Part shown: positions 17,771 to 25,690 of the stretch, piece by piece
Numbering within the stretch: the stretch's first letter is position 1
How the letters are laid out: each line of letters starts with the position of its first letter
Assembly: GCA_023301505.1 (NCBI GenBank)
Contig: JALZUP010000369.1
Location: 1 to 33,250 of the forward strand
Length of the DNA: 33,250 bases
Direction: 5' to 3'
Source of the DNA: Robiginitomaculum sp.
Lineage (GTDB): Bacteria; Pseudomonadota; Alphaproteobacteria; Caulobacterales; Maricaulaceae
The notes under the pieces: generated by a model
What the model saw: only the letters and a program-made list of their open reading frames with translations
What the model was told of the DNA's origin: nothing
Databases searched by the model: none
Program-made: the position numbers and the translations under genes

Positions 17771-18334
17771 TTAGCTATTAAAATCCACATTTGGCGCGGC
17801 CAAAATAGGCTCATCTTCTGGCGCTTCGAAAAACTCGCGCTGTTCAAAACCAAATGAATTCGCAATCAGCACGGATGGGAATTGCTCGGTTGCCGTATTA
17901 TATTCTTGGACAGAATTATTATAAAAGCGGCGCGCGGCAGCAATTTTATCTTCGACATCCGCCAACTGATCTTGCAATTGCAAAAAGTTGGTATTGGCTT
18001 TCAAATCGGGATAGGCCTCTGCTAGAGCAAAGAGCTTACCAAGCGCCATTCCAAGCATACCTTCAGCCTTAGCTTGCTCTCCGACACTGCCTGCGCTGAC
18101 GGCGGAGTTGCGCGCGGCAACCACTTCTTCAAATGTTGACTTCTCATGGGCGGCATAGCCTTTGACCGTATTGACCAAATTCGGAATAAGGTCATAGCGC
18201 TGTTTGAGCTGTACATCGACATCAGACCAAGCCTGATTAGTGGTTTGGCGTAAGGCCACCAAACGGTTGTAAAGAACGACCAAAAGGCCTGCGACAGCGA
18301 CAATAACGCCAAGAACGATCCATAAACCTGTCAT
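17771..18334 (-). CDS. lemA: LemA family protein
   Basis: 187 residues. A single N-terminal membrane helix (LWIVLGVIVAVAGLLVVLY) is followed by the helical LemA core: ALRQTTNQAWSDVDVQLKQRYDLIPNLVNTVKGYAAHE, a family hallmark, and the RRFYNNSVQEYNTATEQFPS motif near the end. The exact role is not known; LemA proteins are usually encoded beside M48 proteases or TPM-domain proteins and thought to act at the cell envelope. The C-terminus FFEAPEDEPILAAPNVDF is short and acidic. It is the first gene of the lemA-htpX-like pair. Confidence 0.95.
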   Translation of the reverse strand: MTGLWIVLGVIVAVAGLLVVLYNRLVALRQTTNQAWSDVDVQLKQRYDLIPNLVNTVKGYAAHEKSTFEEVVAARNSAVSAGSVGEQAKAEGMLGMALGKLFALAEAYPDLKANTNFLQLQDQLADVEDKIAAARRFYNNSVQEYNTATEQFPSVLIANSFGFEQREFFEAPEDEPILAAPNVDFNS

Positions 18335-18464
18335 AAGGTTCCCCCAAGTTAAATTCGTTACAAATAAACCCTATATCCTCTGTGAAGACAAGCGCTTTTC
18401 TAGTCCTCAAACATGTTCCTATTCAGCCTTTAGAGACAAAGGATAAAGGCGCGAATCTATTTAC

Positions 18465-20072
18465 TTATTTTCGCGCAGGAGCCTTGCGCCGTGATGCTGA
18501 ACTGCGCCGATTGGACGGCCTATTGGACGTCTGAGCTACAGATGCATTAGATGAGGCTTTGGCTCCGCCAGATGAAGACTTAGTTCCGCTAGAAGCGCTG
18601 ATCGCATTTGCATTATTATTGGAGGATTTTTTCTCTGTTACGCGGCGGCGTTCGCTATTATTGGCGTTCTTGGCTTTATTCTTAGCTTTGTTCTGGCCTT
18701 TATTTTGCCCCTTATTTTGACCCTCACCTTCTGCTCTAGAGCCTTGTTTTTTATGTCTTTTTCCTTGGCCGCCACTCTCTACATTATTCTTGCCGTCTTG
18801 AGATTTACGGCGGGCTTTTTTGCGTGATTTACCGCGCCCCTTTCGAGCATTACCCTGCCCTTCATCTGGCAGGACAGGCTCTTTCAAAGCGGGGCGTTTA
18901 GAGAGTGCGCGCACCTTACCAACAAAATCATCTGGCAATGACTGAACTGGGATTGTCGTTTTAAGCAGCTTTTGAATATCTTTCAGATAGGCTTTTTCCT
19001 CTGCGTCAATAAATGCAACCGCATGGCCAGAGCGGCTAGCCCGCGCCGTGCGGCCAATACGGTGGACATATTGTTCAGGCACATTGGGGATTTCGTAATT
19101 AATGACATGGCTAATCCCCTCAATATCAATACCTCTGGCGGCCACATCAGTTGCAATCAGTACATTGATTTTGCCGCTTCTAAAGGCTTCAAGGGCGCGC
19201 TGGCGTTGATTTTGGGATTTATTGCCATGAATGGCCAGCGAACCAATGCCCATTTGAGTCAGCTTTTTAACCAGCTTATTCGCCCCGTGCTTGGTGCGCG
19301 TAAAGACAAGCGCGCTCTTCATCTGCTCATCCAGCACCGTCAGGGCCAATAATCCCAGCTTTTCACTCTTATTGACGAAAATCACGCTCTGATTGACCTT
19401 CTCCGCCGTACTATTAGGCGGGGTCACCGAAACTTTGACGGGGTTGCTCAGATATTGCCCTGCCAATTTTTCTATATTCTTAGCCATAGTAGCCGAAAAA
19501 AACAGGGTCTGTCGCGGCTGTTTAGGCAAGAAGGTCACAATACGGCGCAGGGCATGAATAAAGCCCATATCCATCATTTGATCAGCCTCGTCTAAGACCA
19601 GCATTTCAACACCAGATAAGGTGATCGCCTTACGGTCTAGCAAATCAATTAAACGCCCCGGCGTGGCCACTAACACGTCCACACCCGGAACCAGCTTTTT
19701 TATCTGGGCTGGCAAAGAAACGCCGCCAAAGACCGCCGTGACGTTAAAATCGTCAATATGGCGCGCATAATCTCGAAAGCTTTGCGCGATTTGCCCCGCA
19801 AGCTCGCGGGTGGGCGCAAGCACAAGGGCGCGCGTGCTGCGTTTAGGCGCGTCTTTAGGGTCGCGCAAAATATGGGACAACACAGGCAGCGCAAAGGCAG
19901 CCGTTTTCCCTGTTCCCGTCTGAGCAATTCCCATCAGATCGCGCCCCTGTAACGCATGGGGAATGGCTCGCGCCTGTATCGGGCTAGGCTTTTCATAGCC
20001 CATAGATGTAATGGCGCGCGAGAGAGAATCCGGCAAATCTAGCGCGGCAAAGTCAGTGATGTCAGTACTCAT
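18465..20072 (-). CDS. DEAD-box ATP-dependent RNA helicase (RhlE-like) with basic low-complexity tail
   Basis: 535 residues from the ATG at 20072 (MSTDITDFAALDLPDSL); the ORF track adds a TTG-started MKAF, less likely since GAAAG sits ahead of the ATG. The core shows the Q motif (GYEKPSPIQARAIP), motif I AQTGTGKT (50-57), PTRELAGQI, TPGRLIDLL, VLDEADQMMDMGF, FFSATM, and the second RecA domain with ATDVAARGIDIEGISHVINYE and HRIGRTARA. It unwinds RNA, probably in ribosome assembly or mRNA decay. From about residue 395 the tail is Lys/Arg/Asn/Ser-rich with GQNKGQNKGQNK repeats, likely RNA-binding and disordered. Confidence 0.94.
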   Translation of the reverse strand: MSTDITDFAALDLPDSLSRAITSMGYEKPSPIQARAIPHALQGRDLMGIAQTGTGKTAAFALPVLSHILRDPKDAPKRSTRALVLAPTRELAGQIAQSFRDYARHIDDFNVTAVFGGVSLPAQIKKLVPGVDVLVATPGRLIDLLDRKAITLSGVEMLVLDEADQMMDMGFIHALRRIVTFLPKQPRQTLFFSATMAKNIEKLAGQYLSNPVKVSVTPPNSTAEKVNQSVIFVNKSEKLGLLALTVLDEQMKSALVFTRTKHGANKLVKKLTQMGIGSLAIHGNKSQNQRQRALEAFRSGKINVLIATDVAARGIDIEGISHVINYEIPNVPEQYVHRIGRTARASRSGHAVAFIDAEEKAYLKDIQKLLKTTIPVQSLPDDFVGKVRALSKRPALKEPVLPDEGQGNARKGRGKSRKKARRKSQDGKNNVESGGQGKRHKKQGSRAEGEGQNKGQNKGQNKAKNKAKNANNSERRRVTEKKSSNNNANAISASSGTKSSSGGAKASSNASVAQTSNRPSNRRSSASRRKAPARK

Positions 20073-20174
20073 AAAGGCTTTCAAATCAGGCTCTAAGCCC
20101 TTGTAATATCATGGAAACACAATTCGCGCACCGCCCCAATTTAAATGCGCTCTGTATTTTTTCGGCGTTCTTAT

Positions 20175-21671
20175 CTAGCTCTTTTCCGCATAGGGATTAT
20201 CACCTGCGCGCACAATGATTCGTATCGGCACACCCGGCAAGTTAAAGTCTTCACGAAGACCATTGATAAGATAACGCTGATAGCTTGCCGCTATGGCATT
20301 TGTGCGGCTGGTTTTAATCACAAATGTCGGCGGACGCGATTTTGTCTGTGCGATATAACGCAGTCTTGTTGGGCGGCCATTATGGGCGGGCGGCGGGTGA
20401 CGCTGGGTCTTTTCCTTAAGCCAATCATTTAAATCAGAGGTGCGCACTTTTACGCTCCAATTTTCCATAACTGTTTCAATAGCTGGCAATAGACGATCCG
20501 TATGTCGTCCCGTCAGGCCAGAGAAAAACAGAAATGGCACGCCTTTAATCTGCGGCAAAAGGCGTGAAGCCTTCTCTCGCATATTTTTGGCCAAAGCGGA
20601 TTTATTCTCGATTAAGTCCCACTTCGTCATAGCAAGGATCATGGCGCGGCCTTCGCGCTCGCATAGATCGGCAATTTGCAAATCCTGCTTATCAAAGGGC
20701 GTTGTCGCATCCATGAGCAAAACAACAACTTGTGCAAACCGAATGGCGCGCACAGTTTCCGCGACAGACATTTTTTCTAATGTTTCTTGAACTTTGGATT
20801 TTTTGCGCATCCCCGCCGTATCATAAAGGCGCACGCGGCGATCATTCCAATGCCAGTCCACACTAATACTATCACGCGTGACCCCTGCCTCAGGCCCCGT
20901 CAGAAGGCGCTTTTGCCCAATAAGCGTATTAATAAGTGTTGATTTACCTGCATTTGGACGCCCCACCACGGCAATACGCAACGGTGCATTATCTGGGTCA
21001 ATTCCAGCCAGAAGGTCATACTCATCAGTGAGGTCAACATCCTCTAACAGAGCATCCATAGCCTCTTGTAGCTCTTCAAAGCCAATATTGTGTTCGGCAG
21101 AGACCTCCACAGGTTCGCCCAAACCCAGCGCATAACCTTCGCCGACTCCCGCGGCCGTCGCTCGCATGCTCTCGCATTTATTGGCCACAAGAATAGTCTT
21201 TTTCGCGCTACGGCGTATTTGAGAGGCAAATGTTTTATCAAGCGCGGTAATTCCTGCTCTGGCATCATAGATAAACAGACAAATATCGGCCTGTTCAATC
21301 GCCAGTTCCGTTTGCTCTCTCATGCGCGCCTCAAGGCTATCGCCTTCCATATCCTCATAGCCCGCCGTATCCACAAGGGTGATGTCTTGGGCGTAAACTT
21401 TCGCCTTAGTCTCATAACGGTCACGCGTAACGCCCGGAGTATCATTGACTATGGCGAGCTTCTTACCTGCTAGGCGATTGAAAATAGTCGATTTACCAAC
21501 ATTGGGGCGGCCAATAATAGCGATTTTTGGCGCGCGCAAAGATCGCTCACCGTCATCGCCAAATCCATGCTCAACCCCTTCAAGGCTAGCATCTTCAATC
21601 GTGCCTAAATCAATCTCGTCGATTTGCGCAGCCTGTGCGGCCATGCGCTCTACTTTGGTTTTACGTGCCAT
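20175..21671 (-). CDS. der: Ribosome-associated GTPase Der (EngA)
   Basis: 498 residues with two tandem GTPase domains and a KH-like C-terminus, needed for 50S assembly. First domain: GRPNVGKSTIFN (54-65), DTAGYEDMEGD, VANKCES. Second: GRPNAGKSTLIN, DTAGMRKKSKVQETLEKMSV, MTKWDLI. The C-terminal PTRLRYIAQTKSRPPTFV is typical. Most Der proteins begin directly at KIAIIGRPN; here about 47 acidic residues precede it (IDEIDLGTIEDASLEGVEHG). A TTG at RSLRAPKI with a GGTGAG upstream could be the true start. Clustered with bamB and the yfgM-like gene, as in many Proteobacteria. Confidence 0.95.
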   Translation of the reverse strand: MARKTKVERMAAQAAQIDEIDLGTIEDASLEGVEHGFGDDGERSLRAPKIAIIGRPNVGKSTIFNRLAGKKLAIVNDTPGVTRDRYETKAKVYAQDITLVDTAGYEDMEGDSLEARMREQTELAIEQADICLFIYDARAGITALDKTFASQIRRSAKKTILVANKCESMRATAAGVGEGYALGLGEPVEVSAEHNIGFEELQEAMDALLEDVDLTDEYDLLAGIDPDNAPLRIAVVGRPNAGKSTLINTLIGQKRLLTGPEAGVTRDSISVDWHWNDRRVRLYDTAGMRKKSKVQETLEKMSVAETVRAIRFAQVVVLLMDATTPFDKQDLQIADLCEREGRAMILAMTKWDLIENKSALAKNMREKASRLLPQIKGVPFLFFSGLTGRHTDRLLPAIETVMENWSVKVRTSDLNDWLKEKTQRHPPPAHNGRPTRLRYIAQTKSRPPTFVIKTSRTNAIAASYQRYLINGLREDFNLPGVPIRIIVRAGDNPYAEKS

Positions 21672-21724
21672 GAGGCATCCAGTACTTAGCTATTTTTTAA
21701 AGGCGCGCCCCAATAATGCCACCT

Positions 21725-23167
21725 TTAACGCAGCGCTATTAGAGTAGCATCGTCTGTTAATAGATAAATGGTCTCATTGGCAATGATTGGATTCACAAAG
21801 ACTGGGTCGCCAATCTTTTCTTCACTCAGGATTTCGCCCGTTATAGGGTTAAGGGTCACGCTACGCTCATGTGAACTAGCAACATAAAGACGCCCGCCCG
21901 CCATGACTGGCCCAGTCCAAGCAATGCGCCCTTCCTGTTTACGCTTACTCTCATAAACATCTAATTGCGTCATCCAAACGACTTTGCCGTCAGCGCGAGA
22001 AAAGCAGACAACATTGCTGTCCGTCGTAACGAGATATAAAAACTCGCCCGCAACCCATGGAAAGCCTAATGAGCCCGCAGGTTGGCTCCAAATACGTTGG
22101 CCCGTGCGTAAATCAAACGCCGATATTACGCCGCTTTGCGCTGTTACAAAGACATAGCCATCGGCAACAACGGGGCCAGAGGCAATATCATTTAAGCTAG
22201 AGAGCGGGGTAAGCTTACCGGCTGAAGATAAAGAATCTTGCCATAATACGCCGCCATTTTGCACGCGGAGCGCCACAAGCTCGCCAGAGCTGTAAGGCAC
22301 AAGTACAACATCATCAACCACAGCGGGGCTAGGTGATGTCATCATGCGGGCTTGTTCTATAATACCTTGATGCGTCCAGATGACTTCGCCGCTATCAGCG
22401 TTAAAGGCAAAGACCTCATTATCATCAGATATAGCAAAGACGCGGCCATTCGATACGGCAGGGGCCGAATGTAGCGGCGTTCGGGTGGGTTGTCGCCAAA
22501 TCTCCTCGCCTGTAGCTGGATCAAGTTTTAGCAGCATACCATAGCCAGAGGACACATAAAGCGCGCCACCATCAAAAGCGACTCCGCCCCCAACGGCCTC
22601 TGTATCCACACCGCCGCGATCATTGGATATAAATGTAAAAGGCCTACTGAGACGCTCTAATGTAGAGGCTTTGCCTATGCGGCTCTTACCTTCCGAGTTC
22701 ACTTTAATCGTCACGTCCCAGACTTTTGCGCCGCTTTGTGCATTCACAGCGGAGAGTTTATTATGTCCGTCCAGCGCAAAAATGAGGTCGCCAGCAACGA
22801 CTGGAGACGCCGTAACACGTCCCGTAGTAGATGAGCCTTTACCAATTCCGCGTGACCAAGCTTTACTAAGCGATCCGCTGGCCTGAGTATGTTGCATGGC
22901 GTGAAATTGATTTCCGCCCGTTTGCCGCCAATCCAAATTGACATAAGGGTCTGGTAGCACAACCGCAGGAAGCTCGGACGGGTCTGCTATCTGTAGGCTC
23001 TCAGACAGAGATAGGATTGTCAGGCGCTCGTCCTCTTCAGGAATTTCTCCTTGGTCAGGGCCGTCGCCCCCAAATGGGTTTAAATCGCTGATCGTCGCAC
23101 AGCCTGATAAAAATAGGCCTGTTGCCAACAATGCCGATATAAGCGATTTATTCAATAAGCGCGTCAT
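21725..23167 (-). CDS. bamB: Outer membrane assembly lipoprotein BamB (PQQ-like beta-propeller)
   Basis: 480 residues. A lipoprotein signal ends in LFLSGC (Cys23). The rest consists of PQQ/WD-like blades: AVNAQSGAKVWDVTI, LDPATGEEIWRQPTRT, AFNADSGEVIWTHQG, AFDLRTGQRIWSQPAG, CFSRADGKVVWMTQLD. BamB is a periplasmic scaffold of the BAM complex that inserts outer-membrane barrels. The ATG overlaps the stop of the upstream yfgM-like gene (TAATG), and der follows 53 bp later, giving the conserved yfgM-bamB-der order also found in enterobacteria. It is longer than E. coli BamB (~390) mainly through a longer N-terminal part. Confidence 0.93.
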   Translation of the reverse strand: MTRLLNKSLISALLATGLFLSGCATISDLNPFGGDGPDQGEIPEEDERLTILSLSESLQIADPSELPAVVLPDPYVNLDWRQTGGNQFHAMQHTQASGSLSKAWSRGIGKGSSTTGRVTASPVVAGDLIFALDGHNKLSAVNAQSGAKVWDVTIKVNSEGKSRIGKASTLERLSRPFTFISNDRGGVDTEAVGGGVAFDGGALYVSSGYGMLLKLDPATGEEIWRQPTRTPLHSAPAVSNGRVFAISDDNEVFAFNADSGEVIWTHQGIIEQARMMTSPSPAVVDDVVLVPYSSGELVALRVQNGGVLWQDSLSSAGKLTPLSSLNDIASGPVVADGYVFVTAQSGVISAFDLRTGQRIWSQPAGSLGFPWVAGEFLYLVTTDSNVVCFSRADGKVVWMTQLDVYESKRKQEGRIAWTGPVMAGGRLYVASSHERSVTLNPITGEILSEEKIGDPVFVNPIIANETIYLLTDDATLIALR

Positions 23168-23940
23168 TAAGGGGCGTCCTTATCTAGATTTTCAGAAGCT
23201 GACCCGCCCGCATCACTAGGGGCTGTCCCGCCCGCATCAATAGGGGCTGTTATGTTCAATTCTGGCGTTTCCAATTCAGGTTTAGGAACGGACGCCAATG
23301 TCACTGGAATCAGGGCCAAGGCCTGCTCTGCGCGCGCTTTCAAATTATCAGGCACATCTGGCGAGCGAGCCAAAAATGAGAATTGAGAACTTGCTGTCTG
23401 CGTGTCCCCTTGCTCAAGCGCAACAAATGCCAGAACTTCGCGTGCTAGAAACTCATAAGGGCGACCACTTTGTGACAATGGCGCAGCGCGGTTTTTAACG
23501 GCCTCAAAATCAGCATTATCCATAAGGAGATAAGCCGCCTTTAGCGCGGCTAAATCCTGATGGTTTTGCGTTTCAAATATATTGGCGGCCTGATCGAGAA
23601 GACGCAAAGCCTCCGTGCGGTTTCCATTATCAAGCGCAATTCCAGACGCCTGCATGAGAGACAAGCCTGCATATCCAGGGCGCGCCTTTTGCGCTATGGC
23701 CGTAAACAAACCACTCGCGCCAGCTGCATTTCCCTCATCGAGCAGGGTTTGCGCTTCGACATAAGACAGCGACGTTGATTTGGCGATCCGCTCATCAGCA
23801 GATTGAAAATATTCAAACACACCTGAAGCCAATACGACCAAAACCGCCACAGCGGCAATCCATGGCCCCCACCTTTTAAGCAAGGCATTATATTGATCCT
23901 TGCGAAGTGCGTCTTCAACTTCATTAATAAAATCGACCAT
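23167..23940 (-). CDS. YfgM-like tetratricopeptide membrane protein (ancillary SecYEG/BamB partner)
   Basis: 257 residues. The N-terminus has the family start FINEVEDALRKDQYNALLKRWGPW and a single membrane helix (IAAVAVLVVLASGVFEYF), so the protein is anchored with the bulk in the periplasm. The rest is helical with TPR-like units (ALRLLDQAANIFETQNHQDLAALKAAYLL). In enterobacteria YfgM works with PpiD at the translocon. The C-terminus is a Pro/Ala/Gly-rich acidic tail with an imperfect repeat (DAGGTAPSDAGGSA). It is the first gene of the yfgM-bamB-der cluster. Confidence 0.87.
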   Translation of the reverse strand: MVDFINEVEDALRKDQYNALLKRWGPWIAAVAVLVVLASGVFEYFQSADERIAKSTSLSYVEAQTLLDEGNAAGASGLFTAIAQKARPGYAGLSLMQASGIALDNGNRTEALRLLDQAANIFETQNHQDLAALKAAYLLMDNADFEAVKNRAAPLSQSGRPYEFLAREVLAFVALEQGDTQTASSQFSFLARSPDVPDNLKARAEQALALIPVTLASVPKPELETPELNITAPIDAGGTAPSDAGGSASENLDKDAP

Positions 23941-24057
23941 ATGCGGCCCTTAATTGTCTATTGCGGCGAGGCGGGCTATTTCACCAACAAGCCTAGCGCC
24001 GAGTCTTATAAAATTTTGGCAAACCTACGCCGCGCGCAGCATTATCGCAACAGGTAA

Positions 24058-24116
24058 GGTGTGAAGAAGCGGTAAGAATTAAGCCAAATTTAGGTCAATT
24101 TTTAAAGCTTCACACC
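24058..24116. other. 9-bp inverted repeat with 41-nt loop in the panB 3' region
   Basis: GGTGTGAAG (24058-24066) and CTTCACACC (24108-24116) are exact complements, in the 190-bp space between panB's stop and the yfgM-like start. No T-run follows. It may be a terminator stem for panB or part of the yfgM-like promoter region. Confidence 0.35.
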
Positions 24117-24130
24117 CCGTTCTAAAGCTA

Positions 24131-24970
24131 TCAAGAGTCAGGCTTGGTAAATTTATAGGTCTGCTCTTCACTTGGAAAGCTACGCGCCTTAACCTCACTG
24201 GCATATTGCGTGACCGCCTTTTCAACATGATCGGCTAAAGCGCCATATTTTTTCACAAATTTTGGCACACGTTCAAACATACCAAGCATATCAGGCGTGA
24301 CTAAGATTTGCCCGTCGCAATTGGCCGAAGCGCCAATGCCGATTGTCGGAATATCAACCGCTTCTGTGACCTTATCAGCAAGATCGGCCGACACGCCTTC
24401 GACAACGACGGCAAAAGATCCTGCCTTGGCCGCTGCAATAGCATTTTCAACAATCTCATTAGCGACAACCTCTCTACGCCCCCGCGCCCGAAATCCGCCC
24501 AGCACATTCATGCTTTGCGGACGTAGGCCCACATGGCTCATGACAGGAATGCCGCGCTCAACCAAATAGCTAATGGTTTCAGCCGCGTAAGAGCCGCTCT
24601 CAATCTTAACCGCCTGACACCCCGTTTCCATCATCACGCGTGAGGCGCTTCGAAACGCTGTCTCAGGGCTGTCTTCATAAGACCCAAAGGGCAGATCAAC
24701 AACAACCAGCGCTTTTTTCGACCCGCGCATAACGGCTTGGCCATGCAAGATCATCATGTCTAGCGTTACGCCCACCGTCGTCGTTAGGCCATGCACCACC
24801 ATGCCGACACTATCGCCGACCAGCAAAAGATCGCAATGTTCATCCAAAACCTTCGCCGTCGGCGCATCATAAGCGGTTAGGCACACAATCGGCTCGCCCT
24901 GCCCGCGCGATGATTTACGCGCTGTAATCTTAGGCGCTGTCATCCGCGCGAAGAAATTTTGTGCCGACAT
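24131..24970 (-). CDS. panB: 3-methyl-2-oxobutanoate hydroxymethyltransferase
   Basis: 279 residues from the ATG at 24970 (MSAQNFFARMTAPKIT). I prefer this to the ORF-track start at 25000 because a clean GAGGAG lies 6-7 bases upstream. PanB makes ketopantoate from 2-oxoisovalerate using methylene-tetrahydrofolate, the first committed step to pantothenate and CoA. Family marks are CLTAYDAPTAKVLDE, LLVGDSVGMVVHG, DLPFGSYEDSPETA, KIESG, PVMSHVGLRPQS and IPTIGIGASANCDGQILVTPDMLG. No panC is adjacent. It is divergent from coq7. Confidence 0.95.
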   Translation of the reverse strand: MSAQNFFARMTAPKITARKSSRGQGEPIVCLTAYDAPTAKVLDEHCDLLLVGDSVGMVVHGLTTTVGVTLDMMILHGQAVMRGSKKALVVVDLPFGSYEDSPETAFRSASRVMMETGCQAVKIESGSYAAETISYLVERGIPVMSHVGLRPQSMNVLGGFRARGRREVVANEIVENAIAAAKAGSFAVVVEGVSADLADKVTEAVDIPTIGIGASANCDGQILVTPDMLGMFERVPKFVKKYGALADHVEKAVTQYASEVKARSFPSEEQTYKFTKPDS

Positions 24971-25130
24971 TCTGGGCTCCTCATGAGTTATAATATTCAT
25001 ATAGGAGAGATGTTGCTAATTTGGTAGGGTCAATATAGGGGCTTACGCAGTATAAGAAATTGAGCAATCCTCTATTTACGTATATTATTCGAAAGCTTCG
25101 CCGCAGCCCAATTTTAAAGGCTATAATCTA

Positions 25131-25688
25131 ATGCCAAATGAGAAACAGGCGAACATGACTAAGAAGACCAGAAAAGCTCAGACTATATCTGAGAAAATGA
25201 TCAAAGTTGATCATACTGGCGAGAACGGCGCGGTAAATATTTATCGCGCGCAATATCTTGCCGCCTCACTAAGAGCCCCCCAGTTAAAACCGCAACTGCG
25301 CCACTTCCAACAACATGAGGAAGAGCACCGCGAAATATTTCGGCAATATCTTGATAAAAACGGCCTACGTCGATGCATGAGCTATCACCTAAGCGGCATT
25401 GGCGGCTTTGCCCTTGGCTTTACGACGGGGCTTATTGGGCCAAATGCAATTGCGGCAACAACTTATGCTGTTGAAAATGTCGTTTTAGAACATTTAGAAC
25501 ATCAAATAGAGTTTCTCAAAGATGACAATACCGAGGCCTTCACCGCCGTTTCAATGATATATGAAGATGAAAAATCACATCATGACACCGCAAAAGCACA
25601 GCTAAGCCAGCAGACATGGATGGCCCGCATAATTGTCAAACTTGTAAAACTATCGACCGAAGCCGTTATCGCCTTTGGAATGCGGTGA
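25131..25688 (+). CDS. coq7: Demethoxyubiquinone hydroxylase (COQ7 family)
   Basis: 185 residues. Di-iron hydroxylase that adds the last hydroxyl in ubiquinone synthesis. The ferritin-like core shows the iron ligands in MIKVDHTGENGAVNIYRAQ, FQQHEEEHREIF, AVENVVLEHLEHQIEFL and YEDEKSHHDTAK. The C-terminal helix (IVKLVKLSTEAVIAFGMR) is hydrophobic and suits peripheral membrane association. An ATG at 25155 (MTKKTRKAQ), preceded by AGGCGAAC, is an alternative start that would shorten it by 8 residues. COQ7 is typical of alphaproteobacteria and mitochondria. It ends 2 bp before the convergent acyl-CoA dehydrogenase stop. Confidence 0.94.
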   Translation: MPNEKQANMTKKTRKAQTISEKMIKVDHTGENGAVNIYRAQYLAASLRAPQLKPQLRHFQQHEEEHREIFRQYLDKNGLRRCMSYHLSGIGGFALGFTTGLIGPNAIAATTYAVENVVLEHLEHQIEFLKDDNTEAFTAVSMIYEDEKSHHDTAKAQLSQQTWMARIIVKLVKLSTEAVIAFGMR

Positions 25689-25690
25689 GC

